A stretch of 13,337 bases of DNA from an uncultured Ruminococcus sp. (GCA_902773045.1 CACYDE010000062.1:1-13337), one strand, 5' to 3'; shown: positions 1-5,859, numbered from the stretch's first letter. Numbers and translations: made by a program. The notes: generated by a model from the sequence alone, not told the origin.

Positions 1-6
1 ATACTG

Positions 7-18
7 ACGTATTTCAAG
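7..18 (+). repeat. 12-bp edge repeat, left copy
   Basis: The 12-mer ACGTATTTCAAG lies at the left edge and occurs in inverted orientation at 13324-13335, at the right edge. The bases after it diverge quickly, so only this core is certain. It is followed by a GC-rich stretch (about 36-53) unlike the AT-rich surroundings, which suggests the window begins inside a repeat or mobile remnant. A shared 12-mer alone is not significant in a window of this size; only the placement at both non-coding edges makes it notable. Confidence 0.3.
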
Positions 19-89
19 GACGATGACACAGCCATGCGTGCGCCTGCGCGCCGAACTTGTCTGGATATTTGTTTGGTTTGCTATAAAAG

Positions 90-115
90 CCCCCTTTTCC
101 TTGAGGGAAAGGGGG
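90..115 (+). repeat. C-rich/G-rich hairpin repeat
   Basis: Positions 90-100 pair with 105-115 to form an 11-bp stem (one G-T wobble) with a TTGA loop at 101-104. No U-tract follows, so this is not a normal intrinsic terminator; G-runs follow instead. An extended -10-like box (TG-C-TATAAA, 79-87) sits just upstream without a good -35. The shape suits a dispersed palindromic repeat or miniature element of the kind scattered through Clostridia genomes, but only one copy is visible here. Confidence 0.5.
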
Positions 116-129
116 TCAGGGGGTATGGG
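105..129 (+). other. G-quadruplex motif on the plus strand
   Basis: Four G-runs occur in a row: GGG 105-107, GGGGG 111-115, GGGGG 119-123 and GGG 127-129. They are separated by three 3-nt spacers (AAA, TCA, TAT), which meets the usual G3+N1-7 definition of a G-quadruplex. The first two runs are also the 3' arm of the 90-115 hairpin, so quadruplex and hairpin would compete. The motif is about 150 nt upstream of the first coding region. Folding has not been tested. Confidence 0.6.
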
Positions 130-162
130 TGACGACAAAATCTTCGACCGAAGAACAATCTC

Positions 163-248
163 GGATTCGACAGCGAGAACTATTCTTTATATCGACAATC
201 CGCGATAGACCCTACATTCATTGTAATTTTATTTGTGGGAAGTTTGAG
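163..248 (+). repeat. 86-bp dispersed repeat, copy 1
   Basis: This block aligns without gaps to 11645-11730, with about 71 of 86 bases identical by hand count (about 83%). Weaker similarity may extend left to 149, since 149-158 matches 11631-11640 at 9 of 10 positions. One plus-strand frame ends in the same residues in both copies, ILYIDNPR followed by a stop (TAG here, TAA in copy 2), so the repeat may descend from the 3' end of a gene. The segment after the stop (about 211-240) forms only a weak hairpin here, whereas copy 2 has a perfect one. A short palindrome, TCTTCGACCGAAGA, lies just upstream at 141-154. Confidence 0.75.
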
Positions 249-277
249 TCAATAAAATGTGAGGCGTGAATAATATA

Positions 278-733
278 ATGAATATAGAAAAAATAACAGA
301 TGTTGTATCCCATGGCGTTGTGTGGGAAGCGGTTATTTCCGAGATAGAAAATGTACGTCATCTGCCCGTATTGCTTCGTGATATAAATTATCTTCCCGAC
401 AAGGACGAGTTTCTGAAAAGCGCAGCATGGTGTGAGATCCAAGTATGTGACGAGTTTAACGTTATTAGGTCATCTCTTGAGGATAACGTCCTTAAAATTG
501 AGTTTGAATGCCCTTTTGTTCTGATGGTATGGGATCATAACGATCAAGCCATTCTGAGAATAACCGCTTGTGCAGAGGGATTTTGTAACGTCGGGGATAT
601 TGATTCCGTAAATTGGGAAGCTATGAATATTATTGAAATGAAAAAGAACGAAATTCTTCAATACAAAAGGCTTGTGACGGATCTTGATTTCGTATTTACC
701 GATATTGAATGTGATGACATAAGCTTTTTGTAA
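278..733 (+). CDS. Small acidic protein of unknown function
   Basis: I do not recognise this 151-residue protein. It has no signal peptide or membrane segment and is acidic and rich in aromatic residues, so it is probably cytoplasmic. It contains scattered Cys residues (within AAWCEIQVCDEF and ECPF) but no metal-binding spacing that I can identify. I chose ATG 278. An in-frame GTG at 266 would leave the GAGG at 261-264 only one base upstream, while the same GAGG is about 13 nt from the ATG, which is long but usable. The gene stands alone: repeat DNA lies upstream and a terminator starts 16 nt after the stop. The size, acidity and solitary position beside repeats resemble orphan immunity-like or accessory proteins, but that is only a guess. 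Confidence 0.7.
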   Translation: MNIEKITDVVSHGVVWEAVISEIENVRHLPVLLRDINYLPDKDEFLKSAAWCEIQVCDEFNVIRSSLEDNVLKIEFECPFVLMVWDHNDQAILRITACAEGFCNVGDIDSVNWEAMNIIEMKKNEILQYKRLVTDLDFVFTDIECDDISFL

Positions 734-749
734 TTATTTATATTTGATA

Positions 750-772
750 AAAAAGGCTGCAGGTGCCTTTTT
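750..772 (+). terminator. Intrinsic terminator after the 278-733 gene
   Basis: AAAAAGGC (750-757) pairs with GCCTTTTT (765-772) across a 7-nt loop, and the 3' arm is itself the T-tract. It begins 16 nt after the stop codon and separates the small gene from der. The A-tract makes it potentially active in both directions. Confidence 0.8.
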
Positions 773-811
773 ATACTGATTTTTTAAAATTTGACCGGAG
801 ATCAGTATAAA
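771..811 (+). promoter_or_regulatory. Perfect 10-bp inverted repeat overlapping a possible der promoter
   Basis: TTATACTGAT (771-780) and ATCAGTATAA (801-810) are exact reverse complements separated by 20 bp. A possible sigma-A promoter lies within: TTTAAA (783-788) and TATAAA (806-811), 17 bp apart. The right arm overlaps the -10 box, as expected for an operator. As RNA it would be a 10-bp hairpin in the leader. The left arm shares two bases with the T-tract of the preceding terminator. The inverted repeat is certain; the promoter and regulatory role are inference. Confidence 0.5.
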
Positions 812-842
812 GCCTGAATTTGTTTATAGGGAGTGATTTGTT

Positions 843-2177
843 ATGTCAAAACCGATCGTCGCTATCGTAGGGCGGCCGAATGTCGGAAAGTCTACTTTGT
901 TCAACAAATTGATCGGACAAAGACTTTCCATCGTCGATGACACCCCGGGTGTTACGCGCGACAGACTTTACGGAGACTGCGAATGGAAAAACAGAACGTT
1001 TACAATAATAGACACAGGCGGAATAGAGCCTAAAAGCGATGATGTGATTCTTTCTCAGATGAGAAAACAGGCGGAGCTTGCGATCGAATCAGCAGACGTT
1101 ACGATTCTTGTCGTTGACGTGAAAACAGGAATGGTAGCGACCGATTCCGAAGTCGCTTCAATGCTTCTTAAAAGCGGACGTCCCGTGGTTCTCTGCGTCA
1201 ACAAGTGCGATCAGCTGGGGGAGCCGTCTGCCGATTTCTATGAATTTTACAATCTCGGACTCGGAGATCCTATCCCTGTTTCCTCCGTTCACGGTCACGG
1301 AACAGGCGATCTCCTTGACGCTGTTTTTGAGTATTTTCCGCCCGAGGAGGACGAAGAGGCTGAAAGCGACGTGATATCGGTTGCCGTAATAGGAAAGCCG
1401 AACGCCGGAAAATCCTCTCTTATCAACAAGATCGTCGGATCCGACAGATGCATTGTGTCCGACATCGCCGGAACAACGAGAGATACTATAGACACGCTCA
1501 TCGAGAACCCTCACGGAAAATTTAATTTCACCGACACAGCGGGAATAAGACGCAGAAGCCGTGTGGACGACGATATTGAAAAGTACAGTATAATCCGCGC
1601 AAAAATGGCGATCGAAAGAAGTGACGTCTGCGTTATTATGATCGACGCGACGGAGGGATTTACAGAGCAGGATTCAAAGGTTGCCGGGCTTGCCCATGAA
1701 GCCGGAAAGGGCTGTATTATCGCCGTAAACAAGTGGGACGCAGTTGAGAAAGACGGAAAAACAATGGACCAGTTCAGAAAAAAACTGGAGATCGATTTTG
1801 CTTTCATGTCATACGCTCCGATGATTTTTATTTCCGCGAAAACGGGACAGCGAATAGACAAGCTTTTCGAACTTATCAAGGTTGTTGCGGATTCAAACGC
1901 TATGAGAATAAAAACAGGCGTTCTCAACGATATCCTTGCCGAAGCGGTTGCACGCGTTCAGCCTCCGACAGATAAGGGCAGACGTCTGAAGATTTTCTAC
2001 ATGACTCAGGCGTCAACAAAGCCGCCGACATTCGTTTGCTTCGTGAACAGCTCCGACCTTTTCCATTTTTCTTACAGACGCTATCTCGAAAACAGGATTC
2101 GTGACAGTTTCGGTCTTGAGGGAACTCCGATACATTTTGTGGTTCGTGAGCGTGGGGAAAACGGCGGAAAAAAGTAA
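843..2177 (+). CDS. der: Ribosome biogenesis GTPase Der (EngA)
   Basis: Der is an essential cytoplasmic GTPase needed for assembly of the 50S ribosomal subunit. The 444-residue protein shows the family's hallmark of two tandem G domains followed by a KH-like domain. Domain 1 has the P-loop GRPNVGKS (10-17), DTGG (57-60) and NKCD (120-123). An acidic linker (about 166-175) leads to domain 2 with GKPNAGKS (184-191), DTAG (231-234), NKWD (296-299) and SAK (331-333). The KH-like domain covers about 355-437 and the C-terminus is Lys/Gly-rich. Length is typical and no motif is broken. The start follows AGGGAG (828-833) by 9 nt. plsY begins 29 nt downstream with no terminator between, so the two are probably cotranscribed, an arrangement common in Clostridia. 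Confidence 0.97.
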   Translation: MSKPIVAIVGRPNVGKSTLFNKLIGQRLSIVDDTPGVTRDRLYGDCEWKNRTFTIIDTGGIEPKSDDVILSQMRKQAELAIESADVTILVVDVKTGMVATDSEVASMLLKSGRPVVLCVNKCDQLGEPSADFYEFYNLGLGDPIPVSSVHGHGTGDLLDAVFEYFPPEEDEEAESDVISVAVIGKPNAGKSSLINKIVGSDRCIVSDIAGTTRDTIDTLIENPHGKFNFTDTAGIRRRSRVDDDIEKYSIIRAKMAIERSDVCVIMIDATEGFTEQDSKVAGLAHEAGKGCIIAVNKWDAVEKDGKTMDQFRKKLEIDFAFMSYAPMIFISAKTGQRIDKLFELIKVVADSNAMRIKTGVLNDILAEAVARVQPPTDKGRRLKIFYMTQASTKPPTFVCFVNSSDLFHFSYRRYLENRIRDSFGLEGTPIHFVVRERGENGGKK

Positions 2178-2206
2178 TAACGTCATATTTAGTGAGAGGT
2201 GGAATA

Positions 2207-2929
2207 ATGTTAAGTCTTGTTGCCGACATTTCCAATGTCGTGAAAATTATTGCTGTAATGGTTATTGCATATCTTCTCGGAAGTCTTAATATTGCGATCA
2301 TCGTTACAAAGCTTTTTACAAAAAAAGATATCCGAACCATGGGAAGCGGAAACGCCGGTTTTACGAATGTTATGCGATCTGTCGGAACGGCAGCCGGAGT
2401 AATAACATTTGTGGGTGACTTCCTTAAATGTGCTCTTGCTGTTGTGATCGGAAGTCTTCTGTTCAGAACTATGAACGTTGACAGCGAAGCGATAAACCTC
2501 ACCGAACTTTCCGGCTACGGAAAATATCTCGGCGGATTGTTCTGTTTTCTCGGTCATATTTATCCAGTATACTTTAAATTCAAGGGCGGTAAGGGGATCG
2601 TGACTATGGCTGCGCTTGCCGCTTTTATCAATCCGGTCGTTTTTGCCGTTTCGATAGGATCGTTTTTGGTGACGTTCCTTTTTACAAAAATAGTTTCATT
2701 AGGCTCTATTATCGGGTCGTGCGTTCTTGTTGCGGCAACATTCCTTGTAAATTATTTTTACTGCTTCAAGAGCGCCTCAACCGTCTCTTTTGAATATGTG
2801 ATCGTTGTGACCGTGCTGACGTTCTTTATCTCGGCGACTGCGATAATCAAGCATAAAGACAACATAAAAAGACTGCTCAGAGGCGAAGAAAAGAAGCTGA
2901 GTCTCAAAAAGAAAAAAGCCGAAGAATAA
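2207..2929 (+). CDS. plsY: Glycerol-3-phosphate acyltransferase PlsY
   Basis: PlsY is an integral membrane enzyme that transfers an acyl group from acyl-phosphate (made by PlsX) to the sn-1 position of glycerol-3-phosphate, the first committed step of phospholipid synthesis in most Gram-positives. Three conserved cytoplasmic motifs are visible: GSGNAGFTNVMR (46-57), GHIYPVYFKFKGGKG (116-130) and IIKHKDNIKRLLRGEE (213-228). Hydrophobic helices lie at about 12-34, 61-86, 107-122, 134-160, 164-184 and 197-213. At 240 residues it is longer than the roughly 200 typical of the family, mainly because of an extra loop near 87-105 and a Lys-rich tail (229-240). ATG 2207 is preferred over GTG 2192 because AGAGGTGG (2195-2202) is correctly placed only for the ATG. 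It is probably the last gene of the der-plsY unit. Confidence 0.95.
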   Translation: MLSLVADISNVVKIIAVMVIAYLLGSLNIAIIVTKLFTKKDIRTMGSGNAGFTNVMRSVGTAAGVITFVGDFLKCALAVVIGSLLFRTMNVDSEAINLTELSGYGKYLGGLFCFLGHIYPVYFKFKGGKGIVTMAALAAFINPVVFAVSIGSFLVTFLFTKIVSLGSIIGSCVLVAATFLVNYFYCFKSASTVSFEYVIVVTVLTFFISATAIIKHKDNIKRLLRGEEKKLSLKKKKAEE

Positions 2930-2936
2930 CAGAAAG

Positions 2937-2964
2937 CCTCCCGGCGTTATCCGGGAGGTTATTG
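2937..2964. terminator. Bidirectional terminator between convergent genes
   Basis: CCTCCCGG (2937-2944) pairs perfectly with CCGGGAGG (2951-2958) around a 6-nt loop. A T-rich run follows on the plus strand, and the minus strand reads into a shorter T-run (CTTTCTGTT). It starts 7 nt after the plsY stop and lies between convergent genes, so it can serve both. Confidence 0.85.
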
Positions 2965-2983
2965 ATTGTTGATATATCCGATT

Positions 2984-3649
2984 TTATATAAGAAAAATAA
3001 GAACGGAAAAACCATAAGCGATGTATATATTTTTGTTTGACGCAAGATATTCCGCACCGATAAGGAGCGCTGCAGCCGCGTAACAAAGCGCGCTTGCCGG
3101 ATTGAATTCAGTCACAAAGTGGAGAAATCCCCAGACCATTGAGAGGACAATACCTCCGAAAGGTATGGCAGAGGTTTCTTTCTTTAATACCCTGTCAAAC
3201 GCTTCCTGAACAAAAACTATCATTATCAGCGAAAGGAAAAGAACAAACAGGTAATAAACATATTGGAATATAAATTGAAACCAACCGGAATTTCTGAAAT
3301 CTATCACTGCTTTCCAGTCTGAGAAAACACGATGTTTCAAACCGACAGACGTTCCCGTCAGAAGTATGGAGATCACAAATCCTTTGACGGAAGGAAGCCT
3401 TTTTTTCTTTGTAAAATCGAAATCGTAAACTCTCGCGGAAATATAAAAGAGAACAAGCCCCAAAAATCCCCAAAGCACGCATATTATCACCCAGTGGGTA
3501 ATGCTTTCGGTTATCGTGAATTTCAGATAGGTTTTATCATAAATAAACTGTTCGGCAATAATAACGAGATATTCCGACAGGAGACCTGCAACACAGACAG
3601 ATCCGAGAATAAAAAATGTCATGGCAGACGGAGTCTTTCGTTTCGCCAT
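2984..3649 (-). CDS. Membrane protein with degenerate CPBP (CAAX protease-like) signature
   Basis: This 221-residue, strongly hydrophobic protein has about six or seven likely membrane segments (about 10-32, 50-72, 88-104, 124-147, 163-180, 184-202 and 206-221). QEAFDR (148-153) followed 20 residues later by WGFLH (173-177) resembles motifs 1 and 2 of the CPBP intramembrane protease family (EExxxR and FxxxH), with Glu to Gln at the first position and Phe to Trp. No convincing third His motif is seen, so an active protease is doubtful. The start is clear: on the minus strand AAAGGAGG (3656-3663) precedes ATG by 6 nt, behind a plausible promoter. The gene is monocistronic and convergent with plsY. 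Bacterial CPBP proteins include bacteriocin-immunity and surface-protein-maturation factors, but no toxin or partner gene is adjacent. An unrelated membrane protein remains possible. Confidence 0.75.
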   Translation of the reverse strand: MAKRKTPSAMTFFILGSVCVAGLLSEYLVIIAEQFIYDKTYLKFTITESITHWVIICVLWGFLGLVLFYISARVYDFDFTKKKRLPSVKGFVISILLTGTSVGLKHRVFSDWKAVIDFRNSGWFQFIFQYVYYLFVLFLSLIMIVFVQEAFDRVLKKETSAIPFGGIVLSMVWGFLHFVTEFNPASALCYAAAALLIGAEYLASNKNIYIAYGFSVLIFLI

Positions 3650-3687
3650 AGATATCCTCCTTTGATTACTTTCTGAGAACTTGACTC

Positions 3688-3716
3688 AGTATATCATATT
3701 TTTTTTGAAAAGTCTA
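3688..3716 (-). promoter_or_regulatory. Sigma-A promoter for the minus-strand membrane gene
   Basis: Read on the minus strand, TAGACT (3711-3716) and TATACT (3688-3693) are separated by 17 bp, matching 4 of 6 and 5 of 6 consensus bases. The predicted start lies about 30 nt before the ATG at 3649, leaving room for the strong Shine-Dalgarno site. Confidence 0.55.
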
Positions 3717-3898
3717 TTGTGAAATTAACGGTTTTTAAGGGAAAAATAGGATATATGTTATTTTTTTGACGGCATTTCACGTGTCGGATCAGCTTTTTGT
3801 TGACGATCATCACTTTTATATGTGAGTAAAATAAAATGTACCAAAGAATTGTACAGAAATTAACTTAAACATTTGTAAATAAATTTTCCGAAATTGTA
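3717..3898. other. AT-rich divergent intergenic region without a gene
   Basis: This is the middle of the 330-bp gap between the divergent genes at 3649 and 3980. It is AT-rich with no credible ORF, tRNA or terminator. Two TTGACG hexamers (about 3766 and 3800) have no matching -10 box at proper spacing. A short dyad, TGTAC-N9-GTACA (3838-3856), is the only symmetrical element I found and is too short to interpret alone. The length exceeds what two simple promoters need. Confidence 0.5.
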
Positions 3899-3928
3899 TT
3901 TACTTTTATGTGAATATTGTGGTATAAT
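3899..3928 (+). promoter_or_regulatory. Extended -10 promoter for the 3980-4909 gene
   Basis: A perfect TATAAT (3923-3928) is preceded directly by TGG, giving a TGnTATAAT extended -10. A moderate -35, TTTACT (3899-3904), lies 18 bp upstream. Transcription would start near 3935, giving a leader of about 45 nt with the Shine-Dalgarno site GGAGGG at 3965-3970. Confidence 0.75.
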
Positions 3929-3979
3929 ACATTTGATGCTTAATCTAAGAAAAATTTAAATTGTGGAGGGCAAATTACA

Positions 3980-4909
3980 ATGGAAAAACTTTCCCCTGAA
4001 GAAATTTTTAATAAAACTATCGGGTATGTATTTTTGAAACTGCTTATACCCGCAGCTGCGGCGGTGGTTTCATTGATAGCAATGAAGATCATTTCCGCTG
4101 CTGCCGGCGGCGAAGTGGGAATAGTCGGAACCGCTATATGGCTGGTTATTACCGTGGGCGTGGCTTTCGGAGCAGATTTCTTTGTCGGATACAAATTCAG
4201 AGCCGGTCACATGGCTGTGGTTACCGACGCGGTTTCGGTGGGCATGGTTCCCGATGACGCAAAGGCTATGGCTAAGGAAAGCCTTGAGTTCCGTTTTCCG
4301 ACCTGCAATGATTACTTTGCTTATAAGCTTGCGGTTACAGGTGCGATAGGTCAGCTTCAGAAAAATCTGAATACCTTTGCCGAGAGAAAAAGAGGCGTTC
4401 CTGTTTTGGGTCAGCTGATCTCACTGTGTCAGGTATTTGTCGGAATGGCTTTGAGCTTTACTTACGATCTCGTTCTCGGATACACTTTCTGGCGTGACGG
4501 AAAGCCGCTTTACACAAGCGCGTCCGACGGTGTTGCAATTTATTACAACTGCTGGAAGAGAATTACAAGCAATGTAATGTTTTTGGCTTTAGAGATCATT
4601 GTTACGATGTTTGTTGTTTTTCTTTTTGTTTTCGCTATTGTCGCTGCTGTGTTTGCTCCGACCTATGGTCCGATCGCCGGCGGTTTGCTCGGAGCGGCTG
4701 TTGCTTATTTCGTATGCAGCATTGTTAAGTCGGTCATCGACAGCGGACTTGCGATCCGTTTGATGACTTCTTTCTTCGAAGAAGCTCAGTATGCGGAGAT
4801 CACTACGGACGATTATGCATTGACATGCAGAGCTTCTTCAAAATATCAGAAGCTTTTCAACAAGGCTCAAAGAGAGCCTCAGAATCAGCCGGCTCCTCCT
4901 ATGGAGTAA
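3980..4909 (+). CDS. Multi-pass membrane protein of unknown function
   Basis: I do not recognise this 309-residue protein. Likely membrane segments lie at about 18-42, 48-70, 143-168, 198-226 and 230-252. Between the second and third is a charged, probably cytoplasmic stretch (about 72-142) containing the basic patch AERKRG. A further soluble segment (253-309) includes FFEEAQ and ends in a Pro/Gln-rich tail. The C-terminal order, a segment before paired helices and then an acidic FFEE stretch, faintly recalls choline-transporter-like proteins, but I would not assign that. ATG 3980 follows GGAGGG (3965-3970) by 9 nt. Its own extended -10 promoter and strong terminator make it a single-gene unit, so the neighbourhood gives no functional clue. 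Codon use looks like that of the flanking core genes, so recent acquisition is unlikely. Confidence 0.85.
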   Translation: MEKLSPEEIFNKTIGYVFLKLLIPAAAAVVSLIAMKIISAAAGGEVGIVGTAIWLVITVGVAFGADFFVGYKFRAGHMAVVTDAVSVGMVPDDAKAMAKESLEFRFPTCNDYFAYKLAVTGAIGQLQKNLNTFAERKRGVPVLGQLISLCQVFVGMALSFTYDLVLGYTFWRDGKPLYTSASDGVAIYYNCWKRITSNVMFLALEIIVTMFVVFLFVFAIVAAVFAPTYGPIAGGLLGAAVAYFVCSIVKSVIDSGLAIRLMTSFFEEAQYAEITTDDYALTCRASSKYQKLFNKAQREPQNQPAPPME

Positions 4910-4983
4910 TGAAGGACGGCGTGATAGCTTTCCTTCGAAATAATTAATTTGAGTTTTCTTTATTTCATGTTTCTCCTTTCGTA

Positions 4984-5027
4984 TCACCTCCGACGCTATT
5001 ATTGTGTCGGGGGTGAGATTTTGTTTT
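4984..5027 (+). terminator. Strong intrinsic terminator after the membrane-protein gene
   Basis: Positions 4984-4994 pair with 5006-5016 to give an 11-bp GC-rich stem with one T-G wobble and an 11-nt loop. A T-rich tract (5019-5027) follows. It lies 75 nt after the stop and isolates the gene from the infC operon. A perfect 6-bp dyad (GAAGGA 4911-4916, TCCTTC 4931-4936) sits in between without a T-tract. Confidence 0.9.
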
Positions 5028-5128
5028 TATATGGTATAATCATAAAAAGATACGCATAATATAATATTGAATTTTATACTTATATCGGAGTCAGGGATTG
5101 AAAAAAACAGTATTATTTCAAAAAAATG

Positions 5129-5157
5129 TTGACAAGCTGCGAAAAAGGTGGTAGAAT
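5129..5157 (+). promoter_or_regulatory. Sigma-A promoter of the infC-rpmI-rplT operon
   Basis: TTGACA (5129-5134, perfect consensus) and TAGAAT (5152-5157, 5 of 6) are spaced by the ideal 17 bp. Transcription should start near 5164, leaving a leader of about 177 nt before infC. A second TGGTATAAT extended -10 lies at 5032-5040 but lacks a -35 and overlaps the end of the preceding terminator, so it is at best secondary. Confidence 0.92.
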
Positions 5158-5163
5158 ATCTAA

Positions 5164-5340
5164 GGACAATAAAGCAAGGCGTTCAACGCTTTCACCTGTG
5201 GGGTGTCGTCTGCACGGGTCAATACTTTAATTTTCATCTCTGTCTCTTTTATGGGGGCAGCGGTGTTTTGCGGTATTGTAAGCAGACGGTTGTTTCGTCT
5301 GCATTTTTTATTGATATTTCGGTTACGGAGGTGCTTAACC
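5164..5340 (+). promoter_or_regulatory. infC operon leader: L20-type transcription attenuator
   Basis: The transcribed leader contains mutually exclusive pairings. GCAGACG (5282-5288) can pair with CGTCTGC at 5296-5302 to make a terminator, or with the identical CGTCTGC at 5207-5213 to make an antiterminator. In the second fold a 68-nt loop encloses 5214-5281. Two T-G wobbles (5206-5289, 5205-5290) can extend the antiterminator stem. In B. subtilis, ribosomal protein L20 binds the infC leader and promotes premature termination, closing a feedback loop on its own operon. The position, switch logic and downstream genes fit that mechanism. I cannot verify the L20 contact site, which is thought to mimic its 23S rRNA site. 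Confidence 0.85.
5282..5309 (+). terminator. Attenuator terminator in the infC leader
   Basis: GCAGACG (5282-5288) pairs with CGTCTGC (5296-5302) around a 7-nt loop, followed by A and six T residues (5304-5309). It lies 31 nt before the infC start codon and downstream of a strong promoter, so it must be conditional. Confidence 0.9.
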
Positions 5341-5859
5341 ATTAGCAACAAGGAACTCCTCATCAATGAGGAAATTCGAGAGAAAGAACTGAGAGTTATC
5401 GATTCCGACGGCTCACAGTTGGGTATCATGTCCTCATCACAGGCAATGAAGCTTGCAATAGAGAAAAATCTTGATTTGGTGATGATCTCGCCAAATGCAA
5501 AGCCGCCTGTGTGCAAAATTATGGACTATGGTAAATATCGTTTTGAACAGGCAAGAAGAGAAAAAGAAAAAAGAAAAAATCAGAAAGTCGTTGATATCAA
5601 AGAGATCAGACTCTCTCTTAATATCGACACGCATGATTTTAACACAAAGCTTAACCAGGCTTTGAAATTTATTTCAAAGGGTGATAAGGTTAAGGTTTCA
5701 ATCAAATTCCGCGGAAGAGAAATGGGTCATCCCGAACTCGGAACGGAAATTATGAACAGATTTTCAGAGGCTTGTGCAGAAACAGCGGTCATTGAAAAAC
5801 AGCCGAAGCTCGAAGGGCGTCATATGCTCATGTTCCTTGCCCCAAAGCCGACGAAGTGA
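5341..5859 (+). CDS. infC: Translation initiation factor IF-3 (AUU start)
   Basis: IF-3 binds the 30S subunit, prevents premature 50S joining and checks the start codon and initiator tRNA. The 172-residue protein carries the N-domain (INEEIR...LGIM) and the signature around NAKPPVCKIMDYGKYRFEQ, a basic helical linker (REKEKRKNQK) and the C-domain with FRGREMGH, FSEACAE and a C-terminal FLAPKPTK. The start is the rare ATT at 5341-5343, placed 7 nt after an ideal GGAGGTG (5327-5333). No ATG, GTG or TTG fits the family N-terminus, and an upstream GTG in frame at 5203 would read through the leader terminator. AUU starts are known for infC in Escherichia coli and Bacillus relatives, where IF-3 rejects its own mRNA and so limits its synthesis. 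It is the first gene of infC-rpmI-rplT. Confidence 0.97.
   Translation: MSNKELLINEEIREKELRVIDSDGSQLGIMSSSQAMKLAIEKNLDLVMISPNAKPPVCKIMDYGKYRFEQARREKEKRKNQKVVDIKEIRLSLNIDTHDFNTKLNQALKFISKGDKVKVSIKFRGREMGHPELGTEIMNRFSEACAETAVIEKQPKLEGRHMLMFLAPKPTK

Noticed and set aside
23..208. 61-codon ORF at the left edge
   Set aside because: It runs through the edge repeat, the hairpin/G4 and repeat copy 1, has no Shine-Dalgarno site and a low-complexity composition. Only its last residues recur in copy 2, so it is treated as repeat DNA.
1511..1927. Minus-strand ORF of 138 codons inside der
   Set aside because: It is an antisense shadow of the der coding sequence without ribosome site or family resemblance. 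The same applies to the other long antisense frames over plsY, the SpoU gene, topA and trmFO.
5035..5040. TATAAT as the main infC promoter
   Set aside because: It is an extended -10 but has no -35 and overlaps the end of the preceding terminator; the TTGACA-17-TAGAAT promoter at 5129-5157 is far better.
5203..5340. N-terminal extension of infC from GTG 5203
   Set aside because: It would be translated through the attenuator terminator, has no ribosome site and does not match IF-3 N-termini; ATT 5341 has an ideal Shine-Dalgarno site.
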